From contig CAZIWA010000006.1 of NCBI GenBank assembly GCA_964542875.1, positions 1 through 64,000 of the forward strand: a stretch of 64,000 nt of DNA, written 5' to 3'. A program made the translations under genes and the position numbers. The first letter of the stretch is position 1. Every line of letters begins with the position of its first letter. The stretch is from CAZGOM01 sp964542875. GTDB lineage: Bacteria > Planctomycetota > Phycisphaerae > Phycisphaerales > Phycisphaeraceae. A model generated the notes under the pieces. It searched no databases. It saw nothing but the letters and a program-made list of their open reading frames with translations, and was not told where the DNA came from. Below, one piece after another: positions 26,131-39,400 of this stretch.

Positions 26131-27171
26131 TCAGCCTTTAGGGAGCCAGGTTTCAGGCTTTGGGGGTGGGGCTTCTTCGAGTTCGTCGATGTAGTAGAGG
26201 TAGTCGCGCAGGGGGAGGAAGCGGCTGGAATCCCGTGAGGTGAGGATGACGAGGATGAAGAGGGTGGAGGCCAGAAGCATGAGGAAGCTGCCGACGGCGT
26301 AGATGCTGGCGAGGGTGAGGATGAAAGCGGGGACGGCACCGGAGGCGGAGGCTGCGGGGAGAAGGAGAATGGCGAGGCAGGAGACGACCGCCATGAATGT
26401 GGAGATGACGAGAAGACGCACGCCGATGGTTTCACTGGAGACGGAGAGGCCCGAGAGGCCATGAACGGTGAGGGAAACGAAGTTCATGGTGGATTTGCCG
26501 GCGATTCTGGTGGAGCGGGGGACGGGGAGGAGGGCGATGGGGAAGCGGGACTTGAACATGGATGCGGAATAATGGTTCCAAAGCTCCGGCAGGACGACGA
26601 GCCGATGGACGGCGGCGGGGGGGATGATGGAAAAGTTACCGACTTTGACGGGTTTTCCGGTGAGGACGAGGTGAAGGAGCTTGTAGCAGTTGTAAAGAAG
26701 GACGAAGAGCCGGCTTTCGGAGCGCTTGGAACGGGCGGCGAAAACCGCTTTGGTGTTTTGGTGCTGGGTGAAGAGCTGGTGGAGCTTGGGTACGTCTTCG
26801 GGGGCATCTTCGCCGTCAGAATCCATGACGACGACGGGGGACTGCGGTGCATTTTCACTGAGCCATGCGAGCCCGATGGCGATGGCGCGCTGGTGGCCGA
26901 GGTTCGCACGCAGGCGGAGAATTTTAAGGTTTTGAATACGAACGAATGAATTTTTGTGGAGTTCCAAGGCGGGGCGTTTGTTGATGGAGCCGTCGTCCAC
27001 GGCGAGCACCTGACAAGAAATACCCGCCTGGGCGAGGGTGGCTTCCAGGCGATCCAGCAGGGGGGCGAGGGATTCCCAGTCTTCATAAACGGGCATCAGG
27101 ATGGTGAGAAGGCCGGCCTGGGGGGGTGAGGCGGGGGTGGCCGTTTGCGGTGGGTTTGTGGGTAATGTCAC
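26131..27171 (-). CDS. Family 2 glycosyltransferase with C-terminal membrane helices
   Basis: A 346-residue GT2 enzyme. The GT-A fold is seen in LTILMPVYEDWESL, VLAVDDGS and the nucleotide-sugar/metal DXD region VVMDSDGEDAPED. The C-terminal 110 residues contain two or three hydrophobic helices, which places it near DPM1/GtrB-like enzymes that transfer sugars to polyprenyl phosphate. It begins with GTG. It is divergent from the giant exported protein gene, so a role in surface glycosylation is possible, but that is only suggested by position. Confidence 0.88.
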   Translation of the reverse strand: MTLPTNPPQTATPASPPQAGLLTILMPVYEDWESLAPLLDRLEATLAQAGISCQVLAVDDGSINKRPALELHKNSFVRIQNLKILRLRANLGHQRAIAIGLAWLSENAPQSPVVVMDSDGEDAPEDVPKLHQLFTQHQNTKAVFAARSKRSESRLFVLLYNCYKLLHLVLTGKPVKVGNFSIIPPAAVHRLVVLPELWNHYSASMFKSRFPIALLPVPRSTRIAGKSTMNFVSLTVHGLSGLSVSSETIGVRLLVISTFMAVVSCLAILLLPAASASGAVPAFILTLASIYAVGSFLMLLASTLFILVILTSRDSSRFLPLRDYLYYIDELEEAPPPKPETWLPKG

Positions 27172-27443
27172 GGGCTGTCGCCAGAAATAGGGGGCTCCAA
27201 GGCCATGATATCGACCTTCGGGAGGGACGTTTTAACACAGCGAGGGGAGCGTGCGAAGGAGAGGCTGGGTTTGGTTTTTATTCGGATTGTTTAAAACACA
27301 TCCAAAAATTGACGCAATAGATGAATTGGTGGGACGTTGGACGCTTTAATTGCCCTTCTCGGGAATGACTTGCCAGATTCATTTTCCGGGGTAATCTAGT
27401 TGTGGCTCTTTCCACCCTTAACGTCTGTACAGGAATTGGACCT

Positions 27444-30400
27444 ATGCGTAATTCGACTCGTCTGCGTGCCTTGGACAGCGTGCGTAGCGTATTTGGTCGT
27501 TTGAAAAACCAGTTCGAGACGCCCAGCCGTAAAGGGCTGAAGGATGAGCAACTTAAGACCAAGCTGGTTCGCGAAACCACTCATGAATTGATGGCGCCCC
27601 TGGAAACAAGGGTGATGCTGAGCACGGCGCCGAACCTGGTGTTGACGCCCAACCAGAACGTTGGTGGAACGCTGCAAGGAACGTATGCGGTTGTGGATAT
27701 CTCAGCTTTGACCGGCGGGGATATTTACATGAACGACGAAACAGCGGCGATGGGCCGGCTGTTTAAGGTGGTGCGCGATGCCAACGGGCAGGTGACCGGC
27801 GTGACGCCGATCGGGCAGATTGCCCAGGTGAACGGCAGCGCGGTGATTCAGCTTTCGAGCTTGACGACGGGTGCAAACGGGAACTTCTACACCGCGGGCG
27901 TGGATGGGTCTTCCTTCCTGCCGGTGGACAACGTCGGTAAGGATCTTCAGACGGCGAAGCTGAGCGTGCAGGCGCTGGCGATTTCCGGTGAGAACGATCC
28001 GGCTTCGGGCCTGCAGCGGATTTTCATTATCGACTCCAACGGGTCTACGCTGGACCTGTACGAACTTCGCCGGTCTGCGGATGGCGCGGCCGACAAGCTG
28101 ACGCCCGTGGGCCTCAACGGTGCGATCTACACGAACGTGCTGGACGACAAGGGCAACGTGGTGACGCAGTTGCCCGTGCTGGGCATGCAATCGGCGGCGA
28201 TTGTTCCGACGGGGAACTCCGATGTGGTTTCCATCGGCTATCGGGCCGATGAAGTTTCGCCGCAAAAGGCGACCGGTTATGTGGCTGACAGCTTTGATAT
28301 CCGCGGCGTGACTGTGCGCCCGCAGGATCTTTCAACCAATGACCAGACGTATCTGCTCAACCGGCGCGATCCGCTTCGTACGCACTTTGGTTTGCCTGAA
28401 TTTGAACTTTGGCAGGTGACGCGCGACCCGCTGACCCAAGCGATTTTGAACAACACGTACGTGGGTGCGGTGAAGTCCGGCGGGAAGAACGTGATCCGGG
28501 CGGATGCGATTGAATCCGATCCCGAAACCGGCCTGATGACGACGCTGGGCATTACTTATGACTTCTCTCCTGTGCCGACGATCGGCCTGCAGGGGAACCT
28601 GGGCGATTCCTACGCCATCAGCGACATCGTGGTGACACGGCTGACGCAGGCGACGGGCACCAAAGGCAGCAACGACAGCATTTTCGCGGTGGTGGACGAC
28701 AACTCTTTTGCGGACCTTTACCGGATCCGTCAAGGGACTGCGCAGACCCCCGACCCCACCTCCGGCGTTACGAGCTGGGATGGGCTTGCGGACCCCAATG
28801 ACCCCAATGCGTCCCCGATGCAGCGCCTGGGGCGCATGGTGGACACCAAGAACCAGCCGCTTTACTTCGTGCAGGCGCTGGCTTCAGACTGGTCGACGGC
28901 GATGAGCCCGACGGGCAGCGTGCATAACTATGTGTGGGCGATTGGTTCGTCGTCTCCTTCGGCCAACGCAGCAATGTCTCTGTATCGCTTTGATATGAAC
29001 GGCCAGGCAGGCACTCCCGGTAAGGAAGCCTACCAAGCTGTTGAAGAATATCCGTTGAACGACGGCGTGGGTTCGCTGAACTACGTTGTGAAGGGGCTTG
29101 CGTATAAGCCCTGGACGCAAGATTTGTACCCGGCTCCGCCGTTTAATGACCTTATTCCCGATCAGGGCGAACTGTATGCGATCGTGGCATATCCGGATGG
29201 GGACCACATCGTCAAGATCGATATCCCCAGTCCTGGCTTTGATGCACTGAACCAGCCGACGCCGGTGATCATTCCCACCGATAAGTTTGGGCAGCAGATC
29301 ATCGGCCGGGTGACTGATCTGGCCAAGTTGACTCAAACGGTTTCCTCAATCGATTTCCAGATGAACCCGTATTCCCCCAACCCGACCTGGAACCTTTATG
29401 GTCTCACGGGCAAGGTGGGCGATGCGAACCGGAGCCTTGCAAGCGTAGCCACATCAGGCAGCGTGGGTGTGATTCAGGCCGTTGATCCATATATGCGCGG
29501 CTTAAGCTTCGGCACGATGCAGACCCCACTGGGGGATGCCGTGCGCGTTCAGCCTTTCAGCATCAAGGGCAGCCTCCAGATCAACTCCCGCGACCAACTG
29601 ATGACGTCGCAGTGGACCAGTGCGTACTACTCCCTGAGCGAAACATCGGCGGCAGCGACCCTCAAGTACAAACTGCTGTTTAATTCCTCCGATCCGACTG
29701 CACCGGCTCAGTTGAGCATCAATGCATTGACCGAAGCCCAGGTTCGTGACTGGGAAATCCGTCCCGGCAGGTCTGATGGCGAATTCAAGGCTCTGGCGAC
29801 AGACCCGACGACCGGCGTGATTTACGGCGTGCTGGAAGTGGTGGATAACGCGAAGCTTGGAAGCGGCGTGAAGCAGATCCTGGTGAAAGTGGACCCCAGC
29901 CTGAAGCAGAGCACCAAGTGGGGTGACTTTGTCCAGGTGGACCCTGTGATCACCTACGAAGACACGAACAACGATGGGATTCTTGAGCGCGTGGGCGGTG
30001 TGATCACCGTCGGCGGCGCTGATACGCAGATTCTTGAAATGGACTTCACCCGGACGGGTGAACTCATCGGGCTTCAGCGTAAGCCCAATGACCAGCTCTA
30101 TAACACGCCGGCGACGAACTCCTTGGTGGCGATCAATCGGATCAACCCCAGCAAGTCGACGCAATTGGTGGACGATTCCATCGAATACACCGGAATGCGC
30201 GCGCTGTACAACCAGTTCCCTGTGGGGCTTGGCTCCAGCCCGCTGGGCCGGTATCTGTCGGTTGTGCCCGATCCCAAGCCCGTGGATGATAATGGGCTCA
30301 AGCTGCACACGATCATCCCCAACAAGTACAACCAGGTTGCAGGGTCGCTGAGCACCGGGCCTGCGATTATCGACTTGGATACATCGACGGTGGTGGACTT

Positions 30401-33400
30401 TAACACCGGTCTGAAATTCACCTACGCCTTTACGGGCACGGAAGGCACCGAACAACTGGTGCGCTTTAAGCAGACGGTGGGCAGCGATGGCAAGCCGGTC
30501 ATCAACGGCTATGACATCGTGGACAACCGGATTGAGGTGGACGCCGTCGGTTATGCAGACTATTTGATTTACAGCAAGTATCAGATCGACGATATCAAGG
30601 CGATGTCGGTCGGTGCTGACGGTTCGATCTATTTCGCTGGTCAACACACCGGCACGCCGCGGCCTGCAGGGACAATTGAGGGCGAGTATGGTCTTGGTGC
30701 GGCTGGGCTGCAGAATGGCGGCGGGATTGCAGTCAGCCCCGATGGCCTGACCGCATGGGTTGTTGAATCCATAAATGATAAAGGCATCAAGCTTGGGCGG
30801 CTGGAACGGGACGATTCGATCGATCCCATCACCGGCAAGCCTATCGGAATGTGGATTCCCACCGGTTCATGGAGCAACCTGGGTTACAAATCCTCCGACG
30901 GCCTGGAATATGACCCGATCAATAACCTTCTGTACGCGATTGTGTGGCAGCCGACTTCGATGAAGGAAGAAGATGCGATCAACCGTTTGATCGCCATTGA
31001 CCCTGATAGCTTGGGTGAAGTCAGCAGCACGGCGCTTTTTGACTTGAGCCAGCCCGGGGTTCTGAGCCCTGAATATCTGTTGGATTACGTGACTGGCGGA
31101 TCGGGGTATTCCACCGGAACGATCACTATTCAACGGCGCGACGGCCAAGTGCTTTCACTTAACACTGCCGATTTGGTGGATATCGGCGACCTGCAGGCCC
31201 TGGTGACGAGCACATTCGGCACGGGCGTGACGCTCGAAATCTCCGGCAACAAAACGCTGAGGATTGTTGACGTCACTCCAGGCGATACTTCGATCAAGAC
31301 TTCCAATGAACTTTGGCAGCTCAACAACGGCAAGGGCATCAGCCTTAATAGTGGTGCCGGCGTGCCGGACATGGTTCTTACGTTCAATGCAGGCGGCAGC
31401 GATCTTTTGACGCTCGGCAGCGAACTTAAGTACCTCAATAACGGCGCAGGTGTGGATTATCACGGGGACGGCGTGACAGCCGACTTGAAGATTGATTTCT
31501 TTAAGTCTGACTTCACTTCGGTCAGTGATTACGTCACTATTCGCGACGTAAACCTGGACGGCAAAATCACGATTTCCGATGTGAATTCAGTGCTGGTGAG
31601 CGACACCGGCGGCCGGATTTCCAACGCGGTGATCGGCGATGACAAGAAGAGCCTGAAGTTAACGTTCAGCGGTACGATTTTCGCCGGCGTCACCATCTCT
31701 GATTTTGATTCAAATGTCCTGACCGCGGAGGACCTGGGGATTAATGGTTCCTTCTCTGGTAACAACCAGTTCTTCTCCAACATTGTCGGTAAATCGATCA
31801 CACCGGTGACCGATCCCGCAGCTTTGTCTTCAATCAAGCAAGTGGATATCCGGGATATCGACGGCGATGGCGTAATTACCGTCCAGGATGTGATTGATTC
31901 CATCAAGGCAGATTCCGGTGGTTTGATCGTCGCCGGCTCGCTGACCAATGAGTTTGAAGACGTTGTAGTAGCTGGGAAAACTCAGACAATTACCTATCAC
32001 AAGGGCATCAGTCTGGTATTCGACGGCGACAAGTACAGCAGTGTGGTGATCTCCGACGTCCCCAATGCAAGCGCAACGACGGCAACAGACCTGCATTTGG
32101 TGGGGACTTACACCAATGCGCTTGGCAACCGGGTCATTAACGGCTCGGCATTAACGCCAACGGTTTATACGACCATCGTCAGCGGCACCGCTGCTGACAT
32201 TCTGAATATCGATGGTTCATCCAAGCTTGGCATCGTCAATGGCACAGAGCTGAACCCCGTGAAGCTCTATCTGCGCTACCAAACGACTCCAACAGCCAAA
32301 ATCGTCCTCCATTCGATGGGTCAGATTGTTCGCAACCCGTTTGACAATCAGTTCTACGTCGCGGGCCACGGCTTGGTTGGAACGGTAGACACCGGCTGGG
32401 CCGCAGACTTCCTGCTGAATGTCCAAGTCAGCGGCGCGGGAACCGGCAACACGGCTCTCGTAGGGAATCAACTGGGTATGGGGCGGACAGATGTCCTGCA
32501 TAACAATGTGATCTATAACCGGCGCGCCAGTGGTATGTACTTCAATCAGTACAACGAACTGGTTGTGTTTGAAAATCGCTCGGCTGGCTACGGCGGCGTA
32601 ACGGATGGACTTGGGTATATCTTCACCTATAACATCACAGGCGCTTTGGGAAGCCAAGTACTCACCAGCACCCAAGGTTTCAATCTTCCTGCCGACGGTG
32701 GCCCGGATGGCAGTCGGAAAATCCTCAGCAATACTTATGACCTTGCGATGGACAACGGGTGGCGTTCGTATACCAACGTGACCGGCGATGTCCTGGCCAG
32801 CGGTGAAGAGCTCTACCAGATTCAACTCTACCAGGTTCAATCAGGCGCCTTCAATCCCGGCGACAGCGGACAAGTGCTTTACAAGGGCGAGCTTGTTTCC
32901 TCCACCGGCCACGTGATCGATGATGTGAACGGCATTACGTTCAACGTCCCCGGTGGCGCTTACATCCTGACCAATCAATACTCCGCGCCTCAGGTCTTCC
33001 AGATCCGGACGGATGCCATTTCGGACTTCTACACCAACAAGGCGCTTGCTGCTGGCGGTGGATTGCTTGAAGGCGAAATCATCATCAACCCCCGCGGTTC
33101 GGCCTACGGCTTTGATATCTCGTCGGTCTATGCGTTTGATATCGAATTCACCCGTACCAACAAGCTGACCGTGATCGTCGGCCTCAAGAGCCAAATCTCC
33201 TTCCCCTGGAAGGATCAGATGACGGTTCTGCCGACGGTTGGCCTGGATGCCGATGGCCTGGTGACGGGCAAGATTCTGGCTGAAGTCAACCTTGAGGATG
33301 GGGCGCAACAGTCGTTTGTCCGCGCATTGACTACGGACAACAACCAGACTCAGTACTTCATCAACCCCTTCGACAGCCACTTGTTGGGCTTCTCGACTGA

Positions 33401-36400
33401 TGTGTCGGGTGTGTTCTCCTCGATCTATTCCAACCCCACCGCAGACCCTGGTGGCGATCGCATGTGGCTGGGCCTGCCGGACGAAGTCTATATCAGCCCC
33501 AGCAACCAGACGATCTACCGGATCGACTCCAAGACCGCTGAGGCCAAGCCGATTGCGGAACTCAAGGACACCTCGCTGCAACTGCAAAAGCCGGTTTCCA
33601 GCGTGTTCCAGGCGCTCTCGTTTAACCCCGTGGATGGCAAGCTTTACGGTGTGCTGCGTGACGTGGCCAATGGCGACGTCAACCGCTTGATTTCGCTGGC
33701 TACTTCCAATCCCAACGATCCCTACAGCCTGACGGGTGAATTCTTCCGTGAAGGCACCTCCAACGGCCGCATTCAGCTGGATGACGGCAGGGGTGTGAAG
33801 TCCGAAGTGAACCTCTCGGGCCTGGTGTTCGTGAAGGTGGGCAACGAATACCGGATGGTGGCGGAAGACCAGATCAGCCAGCGGCTGATCACCATCGATC
33901 CGGTGGTGACCGACCGGTCCGCTGGTTTGACGGCTTTCAGCTCCACCAAGGATCTGACGGGTCTGATGATCGATCGTGAAAACGTGATCTTCAGCATCTT
34001 CGATACGCCAGGTGGATTCGACCAGCTTTGGAAGAGCGTGAAGTCGGAAGAGCGGACACTGTCTCTTTACGAAGTGAACCCCACCAATGCAATTGCCACC
34101 CGCAAGGACTTCATCCTTGACCCCGCAGGGGCCAAGGTGGCGCGCGTCGATCTGCCGACCATGGCATTCGATCAGGCAACCAACCGGCTCTACGGCGTGA
34201 TCCGGACAGCCGCAGGCGATTCACTGGTGGTCATCAACACCACCGACGGCAAGATGACCCCTGTGAGCCTGGGCGATACGGTGATCAAGATCGATGGATC
34301 GGCAAGCAATATCAACACGATGGAGTTCCGTGACGGCGTGCTCTACGCCTACAACGATCCGGCGCCGGGTAAACGCAATCTGGTGATCATTGATGCAACC
34401 GAACCGTCGAAGTCCAAGACAGCCGACACGCATCGGGACCTGGGTATCGGCGCGCTGCCGATCAACCCTGACCCGCGACTTGTGGGCCTCGCGATGGAAC
34501 CGCTTTCCGACAAGGACAAGTCCCTGGCCGGCCGGTTCTTCAGCATCATGCCGACGGATGTGAGCAATCCCAATGCGCCGATTCCTTTCGATGAACTGTG
34601 GATCAGCGATCGGATGTTTGCGTACAATCAGGAATTCGTGTTGCCGGAAGTCAAGTCCCTCAACACCGAATACATCAAACTTGCGCCTTACCTCCTGACC
34701 CAGATCTACGGCCCTCAGCCCAACCAGGGTGGGACCGTGCAGAGCCCCAATGCGTCGCAGATCATCGTGAACCCCAACCCGACGGTGATCACCACCAAGG
34801 CGGGCGGTACGCTGACGATCTACAACAACGGCTATCTGAGCTATCAGGCGGCGAAGTACTTCAACGGCGTGGACTCGCTGGACGTGATGGGTCTGCCGCT
34901 GGCCTTCCAGGCCCAGAGCGGTGATGGCACGTTGATCACCAAGTACGCAACAATGACGTTCACCGTCACTGAAGTGAACGATGCGCCGGTTGCGCCTTCG
35001 ACCCAGGTGAAATTCAACGCGGACCTGATCAATCCGATCACAACGACGGCTGAGCTTCTGCTGCAGCGCGCGGTGAACAACGGCGCCTTGGCTGGCCCCG
35101 CGGACCCGGCGTTGACCGTGGTGCGTGAAGAAGACCAGACCCTGAATGTGACGATTCCGCTGGATGCGGGCTCTTCGAAGCAGACGGTTTACCAGAACGG
35201 TTTTGAAGGCAATCTTTCGAAGATCGCCGGTTACATCACCGTGGAAAATAATCTGGACGGCAGCCTGCTTTCGTACACGTTTACACCTCAGCCGGGCTTC
35301 AGCGGCCAGGCTGCATTCAAGTACAACCTGGTTGACGGCGGCGACGCCGCCAAGACCAATGGCGTCTACGACCCCCAGACGACTCAGGTGTACGGGATCA
35401 TCGATGTTCAGGACCGGCCACGGGTATCCAACTTCGTTCCTGTGACCCCCAATCCCCGGAATATCCCGGTGGATCAGATCGAAGTGGTGTTCTCACGGCC
35501 CATTAACGCGGCGACCTTCTCCATTGCGGACGTGACCCTGCTGGCCATCGGTGCGGGGGGCGTGCAGACCCCGATCGATATCTCCGGCGCAACGATCCTG
35601 ACAACTGGCGATCCGACCAAGTTCATCATCGCCAACCTTTCGAGCTACACGGGCGGTACGGCGGACAAGACCCTGGTGTATCGGATTGACGTGAACGCCG
35701 AAACCGTGCAGGACACGGGTGGCGTGGACGGCGCGGGCCTTGGTTCGGTGAACTGGACCAACGATCGCGAAATTCCCAAAGTGATTTCTTTCGGGCCGGT
35801 TACGCCGAGCCTGAAGAACACCGGTACACCTTTCGTGGACGTGAAGTTCAGCGAACCGATCGATCCGGCGACGTTCACAATCGCCGACTTGCAACTGACC
35901 CGTACGTTCAACGGCAAAGACATTGCGATGAATCTGGCGCCGGCTTCGATTGCTCTGTTGAGCGATTCAGACCCGCTGGTTTATCGTATCTCGGGCCTGT
36001 CGGGCATTACCTCGCAGGAAGGCGTCTATACCTTCACGCTGGACACCAAGGGGATCTCCGATCCTGCGGGCAACTTCGGCGACGAATCCCTGAACACCAA
36101 GTGGACCGTGGACACCACATCCCCGACGCCGGTGAGTGTGGTGATCAATGGCCAAACTACGCCGATGAACGTGCCGCTCAATGAAGTCTGGGTGACGTTC
36201 TCGGAAGCGATTGATGCGACCTCCTTCACGGCCAAGGGCGACCTGGTTCTGACCCTGACCCACGACAAAGTGGTGACGACGATCGATATCTCAGGCGCGG
36301 CGATTGCGGTGGATCCGCTGAACCCGGCGCGCTTCCTGGTATCGAGCCTGTCGGGCTACACGACGGCCGAAGGCACGTACACGCTGACGGTGGTATCGGA

Positions 36401-39400
36401 AGGCATCATCGACCTGGCGGGGAACGCCGGCAAGGGTTCTAAATCCACTGACTGGGTGATGGACCTTACGCCGCCTCAGGTGAAAGAGATCGGGCCGCTG
36501 ACGACCCCTGTTAATCACTCGCTGTCCTCGATCGTGGTGACTTTCTCTGAAGCGATCAATGCCAAGTCATTCACTTTGGATGACTTGAAGCTGACTTATC
36601 AGACGATCACCAGCGGCGGGCCGGTGGATGTGTCTCTGAAGGTGTCTGGTGCGACGGTTTCCATCGATCCCACCGACCCGACGGGCACGCGTTTCCTGAT
36701 CAACAACCTTGAAGTCGCCACCGTGGGCTTTGCCTCCGAAGACACGACATACACGCTGTATGTGGATGCTACGGGTGTGGTGGATATTGCCGGTAACGCA
36801 GGCACAGGCATTCTGTCCGACAGCTGGGTGAACGATCGCACCGAACCCTCGGTGACGGTGATCGGCCCGGTAACGCCCAACCCGCGTAACTCCTCGGTGA
36901 ACAGCGTAACCGTGAAGTTCTCCGAGAAGATCGACCTGACCTCGTTCACCTACCAGGACCTGAAACTCACGCTTAAGTCCAATTCGGGCGTGATTTCGAC
37001 CATCGATCTTTCGGGCGTGACGATTGTCCAGAACGCGCTGGATCCGTTGCTGTTCACGATCGGGAACATGGGTGGAATCACGTTTGCTGAAGGCACCTTC
37101 ACGCTTTCGATCGACCCGACGAAGATCACGGACCTTGCGGGCAATGCCGGATTGCCGGTTGACCCGCTGCCGTCGACTTCGTGGGTAACGGACGTGACAC
37201 GGCCTCAGATCACGAAGGTCATCCCCGTGATGCCGAGCGCGGTGAATACTCCGGTGTCCTCGTTTGACGTGTACTTCAGCGAAGAGATCAAGACGTCGAC
37301 GTTCACCACGGCGAGCATGTCGCTGACCCGCGGCGGTACGGCGCTGGACCTTTCCGGTGTGACGATCACGCAGGATGGCTCCAACCCGCTGCTGTATCAC
37401 CTGACCGGCTTTGATTCACTGACGGCACAGGAAGGGGCTTATGCCTTCTCCATCAGGGCCGACTTTGTGATCGACCTTGCCGGAAACGTGGGCGTGGGCG
37501 GTTCACAGCAAGCATGGACGATGGATACGACCGCGCTGACGATGAAGTCGCTTGGCGCCAATATCACCAGCCCGCGCAAGACGCAGGTGAGCGGTGTTGA
37601 TGTGGTGTTCAACGAGCCGATCAACATCTCGACGTTTGACCTGACGGACCTTGCGCTGACACGCGACGGCGTGCCGGTAAGCCTCGTCGGTGTGACGATC
37701 CAGCAGACGGACCCCAGCGATGCAACCCGGTTCCAGATTCTGGGCCTGGGCGGCGACAGGACCGCGCCTGAAGGCAAGTACGTGCTGAGCGTGGATCTTA
37801 CGAAGATTCAAGATCAGGCCGGAAACACCGGTACGTCGAAATCGCAAGTGACCTGGGTGACGGATACGTCAGCCCCGACTGCGAAGTTGACGGCGACGGA
37901 CATCACCAGCCGGACGACGGCACCCAAGACGTTCACCATTATCTTCAAGGACGTGGCGGGCGTGAGCGCGGCCAGCCTGGCGACGGGCAGCATCAACGTG
38001 TTCGGGCCCGGCGGCTTCACCGCACTGGCGACGCTGCAGACGATCACCCCCAGCGGCACCACCGCTGCGCCTGAGTTCACCGTGACTTACAGCCTGGATG
38101 CACCAGGCGGCGAATGGAACGCGCTGGACAACGGTTCGTACTCGGTGATCGTGAACCCCAACACCGTGAGCGATATCCTCGACCAGAAGATGGCGCAGAG
38201 CGTGCTGGGCACATTCAACGTCAGCATCCTCGGTGTTGCGAACATGCAAGTCACCCAGGGTGGAAACATCATCAATTCGCCTTACACGGCGAACTTTGGT
38301 GTCCATAACCTTGGAGACAACTCCGTCATCGACTTTGTGTTCAAGAACACCGGGGACGGAGCGCTGACCGGGGTCGATGTGAACTTCACCAAGGCCGGCT
38401 ACATCATCCTGGTTGACCTGCCGACCACCATCGCGGCCGGCGGCGAAGCGATCCTCCGCATCAAGCTTGACACCAGCACGCCCCGTGACACGGTTTCCAA
38501 CCCTGTGCCGATCACCATCACGACGGACAAGGCCGGTTCCTTCGTCATCAACGCCGTCGGTGAAGTGTTCAATGCCGTGCCGGTCATCTCCGGCAAGGCA
38601 ACCACCTACATCGACAGCTCCGGCGATACGGTGTCGGTCATGCTCAAGGGCCCCGGCTCGGGCATCCTGTACTTCACCGGTTCAGGTGACGCCAGCCGCC
38701 TGACGCTTTCGGACACGACGATCGCGTCCTCCCTGAGCATCACGGCGACGGGGAACAAGGGTAACCAGACGTCACTCAAGAGCATCACCATCGGCAACCC
38801 TGACGATGTGAATGACCAGACTTCGATCGGGATCATCACCGCCAGCGCGGTAGACATCTCCTCGGCGATTCGTCTGGCCGGCGTGGCGCGCACGATCACC
38901 ATCGGCAACCTGACCAACACCCTTGTGGAAGTCGGCCAGTCTGACACGTACACGGGCCAGGTCGGGATTACGGCCAAGCGCGTGATCGATACCCGGTTCC
39001 AGTCGGTCATCGGCGTGAGCAGCTTCACGGCATGGGATTGGCTCGACACCGTCGCCAGCTACAACAGCGCTCTGGAAGCGCCTGTGGTGGGCACCGTGAC
39101 GATGCAGGGCTACCCGGCCACCAAGCTGCCTGGTAATTTCCAGGCTGATGTGTCGATCTCTGGTCCGCTGTCGGGAGTCGGCCTGAATTCGTTCAGGGCC
39201 ACCGGCATCGTGTCCAGCAGCAACTGGAACGTGGGCGGGACGGGGATCAACTCGATCAACGCGCTCTCCTTCACGGGCCTGAACATCGACACCCCCGGCA
39301 AGATCACCACCGTGGTGACCACCGGCACCTCCACTGTCTCGGGCATGATTCACGCGCTCTCCGTGGGCTCGATGAACCTGCGCGGACCGGTGGCCGGCCT

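Noticed and set aside
27402..27443. GTG start for the giant protein
   Set aside because: It is in frame but has no ribosome site, whereas AGGAA lies about 8 nt before the ATG at 27444.
31100..38300. Giant gene as a non-ribosomal peptide or polyketide synthase
   Set aside because: It lacks carrier-protein, adenylation and ketosynthase motifs; the repeats are Ig-like and beta-rich, and an export box is present.
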